Assembly (NCBI RefSeq): GCF_014138045.1
Contig: NZ_JACGXA010000001.1
Location: forward strand, 741,501 to 805,500
Length of the DNA stretch: 64,000 nucleotides
Source of the DNA: Nocardioides ginsengisegetis
GTDB lineage: Bacteria > Actinomycetota > Actinomycetes > Propionibacteriales > Nocardioidaceae
Direction: 5' to 3'
The notes under the pieces: generated by a model
Seen by the model: the letters and a program-made list of their open reading frames with translations, nothing else
Database searches by the model: none
Told to the model about the DNA's origin: nothing
Made by a program: the position numbers and the translations under genes
Shown: piece by piece, positions 42,799-52,711 of the stretch
How positions within the stretch are numbered: the stretch's first letter is position 1
Layout of the letters: the number at the start of each line of letters is the position of its first letter

Positions 42799-45700
42799 AT
42801 GCAGCCGACGACCTACCGCCTCGTGCGTCCCGACGTCGTCACGGAGCTGCCGACCCTCGACCGCCACCAGCAGCAGGTCGTCGACCACCCCGGCGGGCCG
42901 CTGCTCGTGCTCGCCGGCCCGGGCACCGGCAAGACCACGACGCTGGTCGAGGCCATCGTCGACCGCATCGAGCACCGCGGTGCCGTGCCCGACCAGGTGC
43001 TCGCCCTGACCTTCAGCCGCAAGGCCGCCGAGCAGCTCCGCGACCGCGTCACCGCCCGCCTCGGCCGCACGATGAGCACCACCCTGAGCTCCACGTTCCA
43101 CTCCTTCGCCTACGGCCTGATCCGCAAATACGCGCCCGCGGAGCTCTACGAGGCCCCGCTCCGCCTGCTGAGCGCCCCGGAGCAGGACGTCGTGCTGCGC
43201 GAGCTGCTCACCGACAACCCCGAGTCGGTCACCTGGCCCGAGTCGCTCACCCGCGCGCTCGGCACTCGCGGGTTCGCCCGCGAGGTGCACGCGGTGCTGT
43301 CCCGCGCCCGCGAGAAGGGGCTCGACGGGCGGGCGCTGCACACGCTCGGCGTCGAGGAGGGGCTGCCGGAGTTCCAGGCGGCCGGCCTCTTCCTCGACCA
43401 ATACCTCACCAACCTCGACTCCCAGGGCGCCATCGACTACGCCGACCTGATCCGCCGGGCGACCATCGAGGCCGAGGCCCACCGCGACGAGCTCCGGGCG
43501 CGGCTGCGCCACGTCTTCGTCGACGAATACCAGGACACCGACCCCGGCCAGGTCGCCCTGCTCCGGGCCCTGGCCGGCGACGGCCGGGACCTCACGGTCG
43601 TCGGCGACCCCCACCAGTCGATCTACGCCTTCCGCGGCGCCGAGGTGCGCGGCATCCTCGACTTCCCGACCGACTTCCCGCAGGCCGACGGTCGCCCGGC
43701 CGACGTCGTCGCGCTGCGCACCACCCGGCGGTTCGGCCCGCGCCTGCTCGTGGCCTCGCAGCGGGTGGCCCACCGCCTCGCCCTGCCCGGCAGCATCCCG
43801 ACCGAGGCGCGCGAGGCGTTCCTCGCGCCGGAGGCCGTGGCCGGCCCGCTCGGCGACGGCCGGGTCGTCGTCCGCACCTTCGACACCGAGCGGGCCGAGG
43901 CCGAGCACCTCGCCGACCTGCTCCGCCGGGCCCACCTCGAGGACGGCGTCCCGTGGGACGACATGGCCGTCCTGGTCCGCTCCGGCCGCACCTCCATCCC
44001 GCCGCTGCGCCGCGCGCTCGGTGCGGCCGGCGTGCCCGTCGAGGTGGCCAGCGACGAGGTCCCGCTCGTCCGCGACCCCGCGGTGCTGCCCCTGATCGAC
44101 GCCCTCCGGGCCGTCGTCAACCTCGACAACGACGAGCCCGACCACCTCGACCACATCGACCCGTCCCGGGCCGAGGCCCTGCTGCTGGGCCCGCTGGGCG
44201 GCCTCGACGCCGGCGACGTACGCCGCCTCGCGCGCCGTCTCCGGACCCGCGAGAAGGCCCTGAGCCACGAGGAGGCCCGGTCGCCACTGCCCAGCCGCGA
44301 GCTGGTCCGCAAGGCCGTCGTCGACCGCCACTTCCTCGACGGGCTAGACGGGCCGGAGGTGGTCAAGGCCCGGGCCCTGACCCAGCTGCTCGTCGACGCC
44401 CGCGAGGAGCTGGCCGGCGGCGCCTCGGCCGAGGAGCTGCTCTGGACGCTCTGGTCCCGCACCGGCTGGCCGCAGCGGCTCCGGCGCTCGGTCGACCTCG
44501 GCGGCGGCGCGGCCCGGCGTGCCCACCGCGACCTCGACTCGGTCTGCGCCCTCTTCGACATCGCGGCCCGGGCCGAGGAGCGCCGCGACCACGTGGGCGT
44601 CCGGGCGTTCCTCGCCACCCTCGTGGCCCAGCAGATCCCGGCCGACACGCTGGCCGACCGCGGCGCCCGCGGGGCGGCGGTCCGTCTGCTCACCGCCCAC
44701 CGCTCCAAGGGGCTCGAGTGGCGGCTCGTGGTGATCGCCCACGTCCAGCAGGACGGCTGGCCCGACCTGCGCCGACGCTCCACGCTCCTGCAGGCCGACC
44801 GGATCGGCCAGGGCCACGTCGTCCCTCCCGTCTCCAGCCGTGAGCTGCTGATGGAGGAGCGCCGCCTCTTCTACGTCGCGGCCACCCGTGCCCGGCAGCG
44901 CCTCGTCGTGACCGCGGTCGCCAGCGCCGACGACGAGGGCGAGCAGCCCTCCCGGTTCCTCGACGAGCTCGGCGTCACGGTCGAGAAGGTCGTCGGCCGG
45001 CCGACCCGTCCGCTCTCCATGTCCGGCCTCGTCTCCGAGCTCCGCCGCACCCTCGCCGACCCCGACACCAGCGAGCCGCTCCGCGAGGCCGCGGCCCGGC
45101 GACTGGCCCGGCTCGCCGGCGAGACCGTCGGCCAGCGCCAGCTCGTCCCCAGCGCCGACCCGTCGACCTGGTGGGGCACCCGCGCCGCCAGCCGCTCGGT
45201 CCAGCCGGTCCGCGAGCCCGACCAGCCGGTGCCGGTCTCGGCCAGCGTCCTGGAGGGCCTCGGGGTCTGCCCGACCCAGTGGTTCCTCGAGCGCGAGGCC
45301 GGGGGAGTGGCGCGCGCCCACCAGTCCGCCAACCTCGGCGAGATGGTCCACGCCCTGGCCCAGCGGGTCGCCGACGGCGAGCTCCCGGCCGGCCGCGACG
45401 ACGCCGACCTGCTGATGTCCCACGTCGACCAGGTCTGGGAGCGCCTCGACTTCCGGACCCCGTGGTCCAGGGCCCGCGAGCACGACCGGGTCCGGGCCGC
45501 GTTGGCGCGCTTCCTCGCCTGGCACCACGACAACCGGCGCACCCTGCTGGCCACCGAGGCACAGTTCTCCACCGTCGTGGGGCTCCACGATGGCGAGCAG
45601 GTCCGGCTGACCGGCTATGCCGACCGCCTCGAGCTCGACTCCGACGGCAAGGTCGTCGTCGTCGACCTCAAGACCGGCCGGCGCCCACCCACCAACAAGT

Positions 45701-46026
45701 CCGTCGAGGGCCACGTCCAGCTCGGCCTCTACCAATACGCGGTCGACCACGGTGCCGTCGACGAGACGGTGCCCGGGGCGGAGGCCGGCGGCGCCGAGCT
45801 CGTCCAGCTCGGCGTCATCGACGGCGGGCCCGACGCGCTGGTGCAGCGCCAGCCCGTCCAGCCCGAGGACGGCTCCCAGCGCGACGACCTGCGCGCCCGG
45901 CTCGCGCACAGCGCGGTGCTGCTCCGCACCGAGACCTTCCCAGCCGTGGCCGGCGACCAGTGCCGCGACTGCTCCTTCGTGCCCATCTGCCCCATCAAGA
46001 GCGCAGGACCGGTGACCTCCCAGTGA
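42799..46026 (+). CDS. adnA: AdnA-like UvrD helicase with PD-(D/E)XK nuclease
   Basis: The 1075-residue protein has an N-terminal UvrD/Rep motor: Walker A AGPGTGKTTT (about residues 39-48), DEYQDTDPGQ, GDPHQSIYAFRGA and TAHRSKGLEW. The C-terminal RecB-type nuclease has DLKTGRRPP. A cysteine in GVCPTQW together with CRDCSFVPIC near the end gives the four ligands of an iron-sulfur cluster. With the next gene it forms the AdnAB-type double-strand-break resection machine of actinobacteria. Naming rests on length, order and architecture. The genes overlap by GTGA. A TTG at 42787 is an alternative start. Confidence 0.87.
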   Translation: MQPTTYRLVRPDVVTELPTLDRHQQQVVDHPGGPLLVLAGPGTGKTTTLVEAIVDRIEHRGAVPDQVLALTFSRKAAEQLRDRVTARLGRTMSTTLSSTFHSFAYGLIRKYAPAELYEAPLRLLSAPEQDVVLRELLTDNPESVTWPESLTRALGTRGFAREVHAVLSRAREKGLDGRALHTLGVEEGLPEFQAAGLFLDQYLTNLDSQGAIDYADLIRRATIEAEAHRDELRARLRHVFVDEYQDTDPGQVALLRALAGDGRDLTVVGDPHQSIYAFRGAEVRGILDFPTDFPQADGRPADVVALRTTRRFGPRLLVASQRVAHRLALPGSIPTEAREAFLAPEAVAGPLGDGRVVVRTFDTERAEAEHLADLLRRAHLEDGVPWDDMAVLVRSGRTSIPPLRRALGAAGVPVEVASDEVPLVRDPAVLPLIDALRAVVNLDNDEPDHLDHIDPSRAEALLLGPLGGLDAGDVRRLARRLRTREKALSHEEARSPLPSRELVRKAVVDRHFLDGLDGPEVVKARALTQLLVDAREELAGGASAEELLWTLWSRTGWPQRLRRSVDLGGGAARRAHRDLDSVCALFDIAARAEERRDHVGVRAFLATLVAQQIPADTLADRGARGAAVRLLTAHRSKGLEWRLVVIAHVQQDGWPDLRRRSTLLQADRIGQGHVVPPVSSRELLMEERRLFYVAATRARQRLVVTAVASADDEGEQPSRFLDELGVTVEKVVGRPTRPLSMSGLVSELRRTLADPDTSEPLREAAARRLARLAGETVGQRQLVPSADPSTWWGTRAASRSVQPVREPDQPVPVSASVLEGLGVCPTQWFLEREAGGVARAHQSANLGEMVHALAQRVADGELPAGRDDADLLMSHVDQVWERLDFRTPWSRAREHDRVRAALARFLAWHHDNRRTLLATEAQFSTVVGLHDGEQVRLTGYADRLELDSDGKVVVVDLKTGRRPPTNKSVEGHVQLGLYQYAVDHGAVDETVPGAEAGGAELVQLGVIDGGPDALVQRQPVQPEDGSQRDDLRARLAHSAVLLRTETFPAVAGDQCRDCSFVPICPIKSAGPVTSQ

Positions 46027-49000
46027 GCACGACCAGCACCACGACCGCCGCCACGCGGGCCATCCGGACCCCCCAGGACCTCCAGGCCGTCATGAGGACG
46101 GCCTACGCCCCGAGCGAGCAGCAGTGGGCGGCGATCTCCGCGCCGCTCACCCCCGCGGTCGTCATCGCCGGCGCCGGCTCCGGCAAGACCACGCTGATGG
46201 CGGCGCGGGTCGTCTACCTCGTCGTCACCGGCCAGGTCCGGCCCGACGAGGTGCTCGGCCTCACCTTCACCACCAAGGCGGCCAGCGAGCTGCGCGGCCG
46301 GATCCGCAAGGCGCTCAAGGAGGCCGGCGCGCTCGAGGAGCCCGAGCAGACCGGTGACGACGGGCCGGCCGACGTCCTCGAGCCGACCGTCGCGACCTAC
46401 AACGCCTACGCCTCGGGGCTCCTCACCGACCACGGCCTGCGCATCGGCCACGAGCCCGACACCCGCGTCATCACCGACGCCGCCCGCTACCAGCTCGGCG
46501 CCCGCGTGGTCGACCGCTACACCGGCGTGGTCAACCACCTCACCGACCACCCCGAGACCGCGATCCAGAACCTCCTCGCCCTCGACGGCGCGATGAGCGA
46601 GCACCTCGTCGGACCCGCCGACGTGCGCGCGGCCGACGCCGCGGCCCGCGCCGGGTTCGCGGCGGCGCTCGCGGAGGAGGAGGCCGGCAAGGGCCGCAAG
46701 ACCTACCGCGAGCCGCTCGAGAAGGCGATCTTCGCGATCGACCGGCGCGACGAGCTGCTCGGCCTGGTCGAGGCCTACCGGCGGCTCAAGCGCGACCTGG
46801 GCCTCATGGACTTCTCCGACCAGATCGAGCTCGGCGCCCGGCTCGCCAGCGACCAGCCCGACGTGGGGGCCAGCGAGCGGTCGAAGTTCAAGGTCGTCCT
46901 GCTCGACGAATACCAGGACACCTCCGTCGCCCAGGCCACGATGCTCTCGCGGCTCTTCTCGGGGCCCGACCTCGAGCACGGCCTCGGCCACGCCGTCACC
47001 GCCGTCGGCGACCCCAACCAGGCCATCTACGGCTGGCGTGGTGCCTCGGTGTCCAACATCCTCAACTTCGCCGACACCTTCCCGGCTGCCGCCGGCGACG
47101 TGCCGACCTACCCGCTGACCGTCAACCGGCGCTCCGACCGGCGGATCCTCGACGTGGCCAACCGGCTGGCCGCCCCGCTCTACGACCGCTACGACCAGGT
47201 CGAGCGGCTCGTCGCCGCCGACGGTGCCGCCGACGGCTCCGTCGCCGCGGCGGTGTTCCCGACCCACGCCGACGAGCTGGTGTGGCTGGTCGAGGCCGTG
47301 AAGGCCGCCCACCACGAGTCCTGGGCCGACATCGGCGTGCTGACCCGCGACAACTCCCACGCCGAGGACGTCTTCGACGCCCTCACCTCGGCCGGCATCC
47401 CGGTCGAGATCGTCGGCCTGTCCGGGCTGCTCCGGCTGCCCGAGGTCGCCGAGATCGTGGCCACCCTCCACCTGCTCCACGACGTCACCGCCAACGCCTC
47501 GCTGCTCACCCTGCTGACGGGTCCGCGCTGGGCGATCGGCCCGCGCGACCTGCGCCTGCTCAGCCGTCGGGCCAACGAGATCGCCGGACGGTCCGGCCGC
47601 GGCGCGGCCCCCGCCTCGGTCACCGACCACCTCGTCGAGATCGCCGACGGCATCGACCCGGCCGAGATCCCCTCGCTCGACGACGCCCTCGCCGACCCGG
47701 GGGAGCACCCCTACTCCGCCGAGGCGCTGGAGCGGTTCGCGCTGCTCTCCGCCGAGCTCCGGATGCTCCGGCAGGCCGTCGGCGAGCCGCTCCTCGACAT
47801 CGTCCGACGGATCATCGACACCAGCGGCACCGATGTCGAGCTGGCCTCCGCCGTCAGCCCCGCCGCAGCCGCGCGCCGCGACAACCTCGACCTGTTCGTC
47901 AAGGCCGTCGCGGAGTTCCAGGCCGTCGACGGCGACGTCACCCTGCCCGCGCTGCTGGCCTACCTCACCGCCGAGGACGACCAGGGCAACGGCCTCGACG
48001 TGGCCACCCCGACCGAGGCCGACTCGGTCAAGCTGCTCACCGTCCACCGGTCCAAGGGCTTGGAGTGGGCCTCGGTGTTCCTCGTCGGTGTCTGCGAGAC
48101 CCGCTTCCCCTCCAACAGGTCCCGCACCCTGTGGACCTCCTCGCCCTCGATCCTCCCGGCGCCCTTGCGCGGCGACGCCCCCGACCTGCCCCAGCTGGCC
48201 GGCTTCGACAAGGCCGCCCTCGACGCCTACCGCGCCGCGACCCGGGCGCACGACGCCGAGGAGGAGCTGCGCCTCGGCTACGTCGCCTTCACGCGGGCGG
48301 CCCACCACCTCGCGGTGACCTCCTACCTCTGGAGCCCGCGGACCACCCCGTTCGGCCCCTCCGACTACCAGCTCGTCGTCCGCGAGCAGCTCGACGCCTG
48401 GGGCGAGCCGGTCACCGACTGGCTCGACAAGCCGGTCAAGGGCGACCCCAACCCCTACGCCGCCGTCGACCCGTCCCGGCCCTGGCCGACGACCGAGACC
48501 GGGCTCGAGGCCGCACGCCGGATCGAGGCGGCACGCCGGGTCCGCGAGGTCGACCCGGAGGCGGCGGACACCGAGCTCGACATGATCGAGTCCGCCCGGG
48601 TCGCCGACTGGGACATCGAGCTCGAGCGGCTCGTGGGCGAGGCCCGCCAGGAGCGCTCCTCCGACATCTCCGTGGAGCTGCCCAGCAGCCTGTCCGCCAC
48701 CGCCCTCGCCCGGTTGCGCGACGACCCCGAGCAGTTCGCCCGCGAGCTGGCCCGGCCGATGCCGCGCCCGCCGTCGTCGGCGGCCCGCTTCGGCACCCGC
48801 TTCCACGCCTGGGTCGAGGCCCGGTTCGGCCAGCAGGACCTCTTCGACTTCGACGACCTGCCCGGCCGCGCCGACGCCGGCATCGACGACGACACCGACC
48901 TCAAGGACCTCATCGCGACGTTCGAGGCCGGGCCGTTCGCCACCCGCATCCCCCACCAGGTCGAGGCCCCCTTCGCCCTGGTGCTGGCCGGCCAGGTGGT

Positions 49001-49274
49001 CCGGGGCCGGATCGACGCGGTCTACACCGAGACGCTGCCCGACGGCAGCGAGGGCTTCCTCGTCGTCGACTGGAAGACCAACCGCACCGCCACCGCCCAC
49101 CCGCTCCAGCTGGCCCTCTACCGGGTGGCCTGGGCCGAGCTGCACGACGTGCCGCTCGACCGGGTCCGCGCCGCGTTCTACTACGTCCGCACCGGCGACG
49201 TCGTCGCCCACGACCGGCTGCCCGGCCGGGCCGAGCTCGAGGGCCTCCTCGCGGGAACGGGGACGGCCTCCTAA
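46023..49274 (+). CDS. adnB: AdnB-like UvrD helicase with PD-(D/E)XK nuclease
   Basis: The 1083-residue protein has a full UvrD-type motor: Walker A AGAGSGKTT, LLDEYQDTSVAQ, GDPNQAIYGWRGAS, TVHRSKGLEWASVF and GYVAFTRAAHHL. Its C-terminal nuclease has FGTRFHAWVEARFG and VVDWKTNRTATAHPLQLALYR. No cysteine cluster is visible, unlike its partner. It is the second subunit of the AdnAB-like complex that resects double-strand DNA ends using two motors and two nucleases. GTG at 46023 overlaps the adnA-like stop by 4 bases, as expected for a heterodimer. Confidence 0.88.
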   Translation: MSTTSTTTAATRAIRTPQDLQAVMRTAYAPSEQQWAAISAPLTPAVVIAGAGSGKTTLMAARVVYLVVTGQVRPDEVLGLTFTTKAASELRGRIRKALKEAGALEEPEQTGDDGPADVLEPTVATYNAYASGLLTDHGLRIGHEPDTRVITDAARYQLGARVVDRYTGVVNHLTDHPETAIQNLLALDGAMSEHLVGPADVRAADAAARAGFAAALAEEEAGKGRKTYREPLEKAIFAIDRRDELLGLVEAYRRLKRDLGLMDFSDQIELGARLASDQPDVGASERSKFKVVLLDEYQDTSVAQATMLSRLFSGPDLEHGLGHAVTAVGDPNQAIYGWRGASVSNILNFADTFPAAAGDVPTYPLTVNRRSDRRILDVANRLAAPLYDRYDQVERLVAADGAADGSVAAAVFPTHADELVWLVEAVKAAHHESWADIGVLTRDNSHAEDVFDALTSAGIPVEIVGLSGLLRLPEVAEIVATLHLLHDVTANASLLTLLTGPRWAIGPRDLRLLSRRANEIAGRSGRGAAPASVTDHLVEIADGIDPAEIPSLDDALADPGEHPYSAEALERFALLSAELRMLRQAVGEPLLDIVRRIIDTSGTDVELASAVSPAAAARRDNLDLFVKAVAEFQAVDGDVTLPALLAYLTAEDDQGNGLDVATPTEADSVKLLTVHRSKGLEWASVFLVGVCETRFPSNRSRTLWTSSPSILPAPLRGDAPDLPQLAGFDKAALDAYRAATRAHDAEEELRLGYVAFTRAAHHLAVTSYLWSPRTTPFGPSDYQLVVREQLDAWGEPVTDWLDKPVKGDPNPYAAVDPSRPWPTTETGLEAARRIEAARRVREVDPEAADTELDMIESARVADWDIELERLVGEARQERSSDISVELPSSLSATALARLRDDPEQFARELARPMPRPPSSAARFGTRFHAWVEARFGQQDLFDFDDLPGRADAGIDDDTDLKDLIATFEAGPFATRIPHQVEAPFALVLAGQVVRGRIDAVYTETLPDGSEGFLVVDWKTNRTATAHPLQLALYRVAWAELHDVPLDRVRAAFYYVRTGDVVAHDRLPGRAELEGLLAGTGTAS

Positions 49275-49284
49275 GGTCGGACCC

Positions 49285-49935
49285 ATGAGCAAGCCGGTGA
49301 TCGTGGTCGTGGCAGCGGGTCCGGGGGTGAGCGGGTCGGTTGCCCGCCGGTTCGCGGAGGACGGCCACGACGTCGGCCTGATCGGGATCGACGACGGCCC
49401 GCTGGCCGAGCTCAAGGCCAGCATCGACGGCGCCGACGTCCAGACCGTCGTCGCCGACCTCACCGACACCGAGTCGGCGACCCACGCGATCCGGACCCTC
49501 GGCGACCACTTCGGCCGCATCGACGTCCTCCACTTCAACCCCAGCGCCTTCCGCGAGAAGGACCCCCTCGAGCTGACCGTCCCCGAGCTGCTCCAGGACG
49601 TCGCGCTCGGCGTCGGTGGGCTGCTGACTGCCGTCCAGGCCGCCCGGCCCTACCTCTCGCGCGGCGGCCGGGTCACGGCCACCGGCAGCATGGCCGCCGA
49701 CCAGCCGTGGCACCGCGCCGCCTCGCTCGGGGTCCAGAAGGCCGGGCTCCGCAACCTCGTGCTCAGCCTCGACAAGACCCTCGAGCCCGACGGGATCCGG
49801 GCGGTGTCGGTGACCGTGCGCGGCACGCTCGCGCGCGAGGGTGCGTTCACCCCCGACCGGGTGGCCGAGGCGATCCACGCCGCGGCGACCCAGGACGAGG
49901 CCGGTTGGCAGGCCGAGGTGCCCTACTCCGGCTGA
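49285..49935 (+). CDS. Short-chain dehydrogenase/reductase-like protein
   Basis: The 216-residue protein is SDR-like. It has a Rossmann start VIVVVAAGPGVSGSVARRFAEDG, a DLTDTESA region and HFNPSAFREKDPLEL. The active-site Tyr of the YxxxK motif is missing: the equivalent region reads AASLGVQKAGLRNLV, keeping the Lys. Activity as a normal dehydrogenase is therefore doubtful. It starts 10 bases after the adnB-like stop, so it may share the transcript. It ends just before the convergent monooxygenase gene. Confidence 0.8.
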   Translation: MSKPVIVVVAAGPGVSGSVARRFAEDGHDVGLIGIDDGPLAELKASIDGADVQTVVADLTDTESATHAIRTLGDHFGRIDVLHFNPSAFREKDPLELTVPELLQDVALGVGGLLTAVQAARPYLSRGGRVTATGSMAADQPWHRAASLGVQKAGLRNLVLSLDKTLEPDGIRAVSVTVRGTLAREGAFTPDRVAEAIHAAATQDEAGWQAEVPYSG

Positions 49936-49938
49936 ACG

Positions 49939-50991
49939 TCAGCCGGTGGTGCTGAGCGACTCCCCGTCGAGCCACCGGGCCACGCCCCGGGCGGCGGTCC
50001 GGCCGGCTCGGTTGGCGCCGATGGTGCTGGCCGACGGCCCGTAGCCCACCAGCTGGACCCGTCGGTCCGCCACCGCGGTGGTGCCGTCGAGCTGCACGCC
50101 GCCCTGCGGGGAGCGCAGGTGCAGCGGCGCCAAGTGCCCGATCGCCGGACGGAACCCGGTCGCCCACAGGATCACGTCGGCCGGCTCGAAGGACCCGTCG
50201 GCCCAGCGCACGCCCCCGGGCTCGACGGCGGAGAACATCGGCCGGCGTGCGTAGGCACCGAGAAGTTCGGCGGCCCGCTCCTGCTCGCGCAGCGCCAGCC
50301 CCGTCACGCTCACGACGCTGGCCGGCGGGAGGCCACGGCGTACCCGCTCCTCGACCAGCGCGACGGCCCTGCGCCCCGCGTCGGGCGTGAAGTCGTCGGT
50401 GCGCCACACCGGCTCGCGCCGGGTGACCCAGATCGTCTCCGTCACGGGGGCCAGCTCACCGAGGAACTGCACGGCCGACGCGCCGCCGCCGACGACCACG
50501 ACCCGTCGGCCGCGGAAGCGCTCGGCGCCCCGGTAGCCCGCGGTGTGCAGCTGCTCGCCGGCGAAGGTCTCCATGCCGGGGTAGCGCGGCACGAACGGGT
50601 GCGACCACGTGCCCGTCGCGTTGACCAGGGTGTGCGTGGTCCAGGCGCGGTCGCCGGCATGGACCACCAGCACGCCCGCGTCGTCGGTCACACGGTCCAC
50701 CCGGACCGGCCGGAGGACGGGGAGGGCGTGCTTGCGCTCGTAGTCGGAGAAGTACGCCGGCACCACGACGTTCGCGCGGCGCTCCGACAGGCCGGGAGAG
50801 CCCGAGTCGGGCAGCGCCGCGACCCCGTGCACGTCACGCATCGTCAGCGAGTCCCAGCGGTGCTGCCAGGCCCCGCCGGGGGCGGGGTCGGAGTCGAGGA
50901 CGACGTGGGAGATGCCGAGCCGTTGCAGGTGGTAGGACGAGGACAAGCCGGCCTGGCCGGCGCCGATGACCACCGAGTCGAGGACGTCCAC
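49939..50991 (-). CDS. Flavin-containing monooxygenase-like NAD(P)/FAD protein
   Basis: The 350-residue protein has an FAD-binding GAGQAGLSSSYHLQRLG at the N-terminus, a second dinucleotide motif VVVVGGGASAVQFLGEL near residue 170, and ATGFRPAIGHL near the C-terminus. This is the layout of class B flavoprotein monooxygenases and related putative flavoproteins. The substrate is unknown. It converges with the SDR-like gene and is followed upstream by deoD on the same strand. Confidence 0.87.
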   Translation of the reverse strand: MDVLDSVVIGAGQAGLSSSYHLQRLGISHVVLDSDPAPGGAWQHRWDSLTMRDVHGVAALPDSGSPGLSERRANVVVPAYFSDYERKHALPVLRPVRVDRVTDDAGVLVVHAGDRAWTTHTLVNATGTWSHPFVPRYPGMETFAGEQLHTAGYRGAERFRGRRVVVVGGGASAVQFLGELAPVTETIWVTRREPVWRTDDFTPDAGRRAVALVEERVRRGLPPASVVSVTGLALREQERAAELLGAYARRPMFSAVEPGGVRWADGSFEPADVILWATGFRPAIGHLAPLHLRSPQGGVQLDGTTAVADRRVQLVGYGPSASTIGANRAGRTAARGVARWLDGESLSTTG

Positions 50992-51018
50992 GGCAGGTGA
51001 ACGCCCGGGGGTGCCCGG

Positions 51019-51735
51019 TTAGTCCCGGTCGAACGCCGCGCCCAGGGCGATGTCGATCATCGCGCCGAAGGTCTGCTCGCGCTCCTGGGAGGTGGTCTCC
51101 TCGCCGGTCACGATGTGGTCGGAGACCGTGTCGACGACGAGCGAGCGAGCGCCGTACTTGGCCGCGAGCGTGTAGAGCGCGCTGGCCTCCATGTCGACGG
51201 CGAGCACGCCGTACTCCACCATCCGGCCGACCAGCTCGGGCCGCGGGTGGTAGAACGAGTCGCCCGCGAAGACCAGGCCGACGTGCACGGTCGCGTCGCC
51301 GGACACCTCCTCGGCGACGTCGTGCGCCGCGCGGAGCAGGCCGAAGTCGGCCACCGGGGCGTAGTCGAGGCCCTCGAACCGGATCCGGTTCATCGAGGAG
51401 TCGGTGCAGGCACCCGAGGCGATCACGATGTCGCGGATCGCGAGCTTCTCGCTCAGCGCGCCGCACGAGCCGACCCGGATCAGGGTCGTGACGTCGTACT
51501 GCGACATCAGCTCGTGGGCGTAGATGGCGAGGGAGGGCTGTCCCATGCCGCTGCCCTGGACCGAGACGCGGTGCCCGCGCCAGGTGCCGGTGTAGCCGTA
51601 CATGCCGCGCACCTCGCTGTAGCAGCGGGCGTCGTCGAGGAAGTTCTCCGCGATCCATCTGGCACGCAGCGGGTCGCCGGGCATGAGGACGACGGGCGCG
51701 ATGTCTCCGGGCTGTGCTCCGATGTGGGTGCTCAC
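51019..51735 (-). CDS. deoD: DeoD-type purine nucleoside phosphorylase
   Basis: The 238-residue protein has the hexameric phosphorylase motifs MPGDPLRAR, RVGSCGAL, GVLAVDMEASALYTLAAKYG and VSDHIVTGEETTSQERE. It cleaves purine nucleosides with phosphate to the base and ribose 1-phosphate. Length is normal. GTG at 51735 is the start. The neighbour NudC is divergent from a gap of about 50 bases. It has no operon link to the pyrimidine island. Confidence 0.94.
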   Translation of the reverse strand: MSTHIGAQPGDIAPVVLMPGDPLRARWIAENFLDDARCYSEVRGMYGYTGTWRGHRVSVQGSGMGQPSLAIYAHELMSQYDVTTLIRVGSCGALSEKLAIRDIVIASGACTDSSMNRIRFEGLDYAPVADFGLLRAAHDVAEEVSGDATVHVGLVFAGDSFYHPRPELVGRMVEYGVLAVDMEASALYTLAAKYGARSLVVDTVSDHIVTGEETTSQEREQTFGAMIDIALGAAFDRD

Positions 51736-51782
51736 GTGGGGGCAGCCTAGGGCACTCCAGGGTGAGGACTAGCCTCGACCGC

Positions 51783-52694
51783 GTGACCTTCCCGCACGTG
51801 AAGCTGTCCGCCAACCCGCACGACCGCAGCGGCGTACGCCGCGGCGACGAGGCCTGGCTCGACGAGAGGTGGTCCGACCCCGACAGCCGGGTGCTGGTCG
51901 TCTCCGGGACCCGGATCCGGCCCGTCGACGGCCGCCTCGACTGGGTCTCGCCGCAGGAGGCCCCCGACGGGCTGCGCGTGCTGCTCGGCGAGCAGGACGG
52001 CCGCACCTGGTTCGCCGTCGTCGTCGACCCGGCGGTCGCGCCGGGGGAGAAGTCCGAGTGGTTCGGGCTGCGCGGCGTGCTGCCGCACCTGGCCGACGGC
52101 GGGCTGCCCGAGGCCCCGCTCGTCTTCCACGCGATCGGGCTCGCGGAGTGGCTCTACGCCACGAAATACTGCCCCCGCTGCGCGGGTGGCCTCGAGCCCC
52201 GCAACGCCGGCCACGAGCTCGTCTGCACGAGCTGCGGCAAGGCGCAGTTCCCGCGGACCGACCCGGCCGTGATCATGCTCGTCACGTCGGGGGAGCCGAG
52301 CTCGGAGTCCGAGCGCTGCCTCCTGGGTCGCCAGGCGGTCTGGCCCGAGGGCCGCTACTCGACGCTGGCCGGCTTCTGCGAGCCGGGCGAGACGCTGGAG
52401 GACGCCGTACGCCGTGAGGTCGCCGAGGAGGTCGGCGTCCGGGTCGGCGCGGTGGAGTACTTCGGCAACCAGCCCTGGCCGCTGCCGGCCAGCCTGATGC
52501 TGGGCTTCATCGGCCGCGCGGAGTCCACCGACATCCGCGTTGACGAGGACGAGATCGAGGACGCGCGCTGGTTCACCCGCGCGGAGATGAAGGCGGGCGC
52601 CGAGGACGGCTCGCTGGTGCTCCCCGGCGGCGTCTCGATCTCCCGCTCGCTCGTCGAGCACTGGTACGGCGGCCCGCTGCCGGGCACCTGGTAA
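51783..52694 (+). CDS. nudC: NAD(+) diphosphatase/NADH pyrophosphatase NudC
   Basis: The 303-residue protein has an N-terminal NUDIX-like domain, a zinc ribbon (CPRCAGG and CTSCGKAQFPRTDPAVI) and a catalytic NUDIX box in GFCEPGETLEDAVRREVAEEVG. The family-specific SQPWPFP motif reads NQPWPLPASLM. It cleaves NAD(H) to NMN(H) and AMP and can remove NAD caps from RNA. The GTG at 51783 is the first start that gives a normal N-terminus (VTFPHVKLS). Confidence 0.93.
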   Translation: MTFPHVKLSANPHDRSGVRRGDEAWLDERWSDPDSRVLVVSGTRIRPVDGRLDWVSPQEAPDGLRVLLGEQDGRTWFAVVVDPAVAPGEKSEWFGLRGVLPHLADGGLPEAPLVFHAIGLAEWLYATKYCPRCAGGLEPRNAGHELVCTSCGKAQFPRTDPAVIMLVTSGEPSSESERCLLGRQAVWPEGRYSTLAGFCEPGETLEDAVRREVAEEVGVRVGAVEYFGNQPWPLPASLMLGFIGRAESTDIRVDEDEIEDARWFTRAEMKAGAEDGSLVLPGGVSISRSLVEHWYGGPLPGTW

Positions 52695-52711
52695 AGAGCG
52701 GCGGGTGAGCG

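Noticed and set aside
45729..49538. 1269-codon minus-strand frame opposite the AdnB-like gene
   Set aside because: High-GC coding strands create long open frames opposite real genes. It has no recognisable domain, a repetitive Gly/Val/Asp/Arg composition and overlaps a gene with clear helicase and nuclease motifs.
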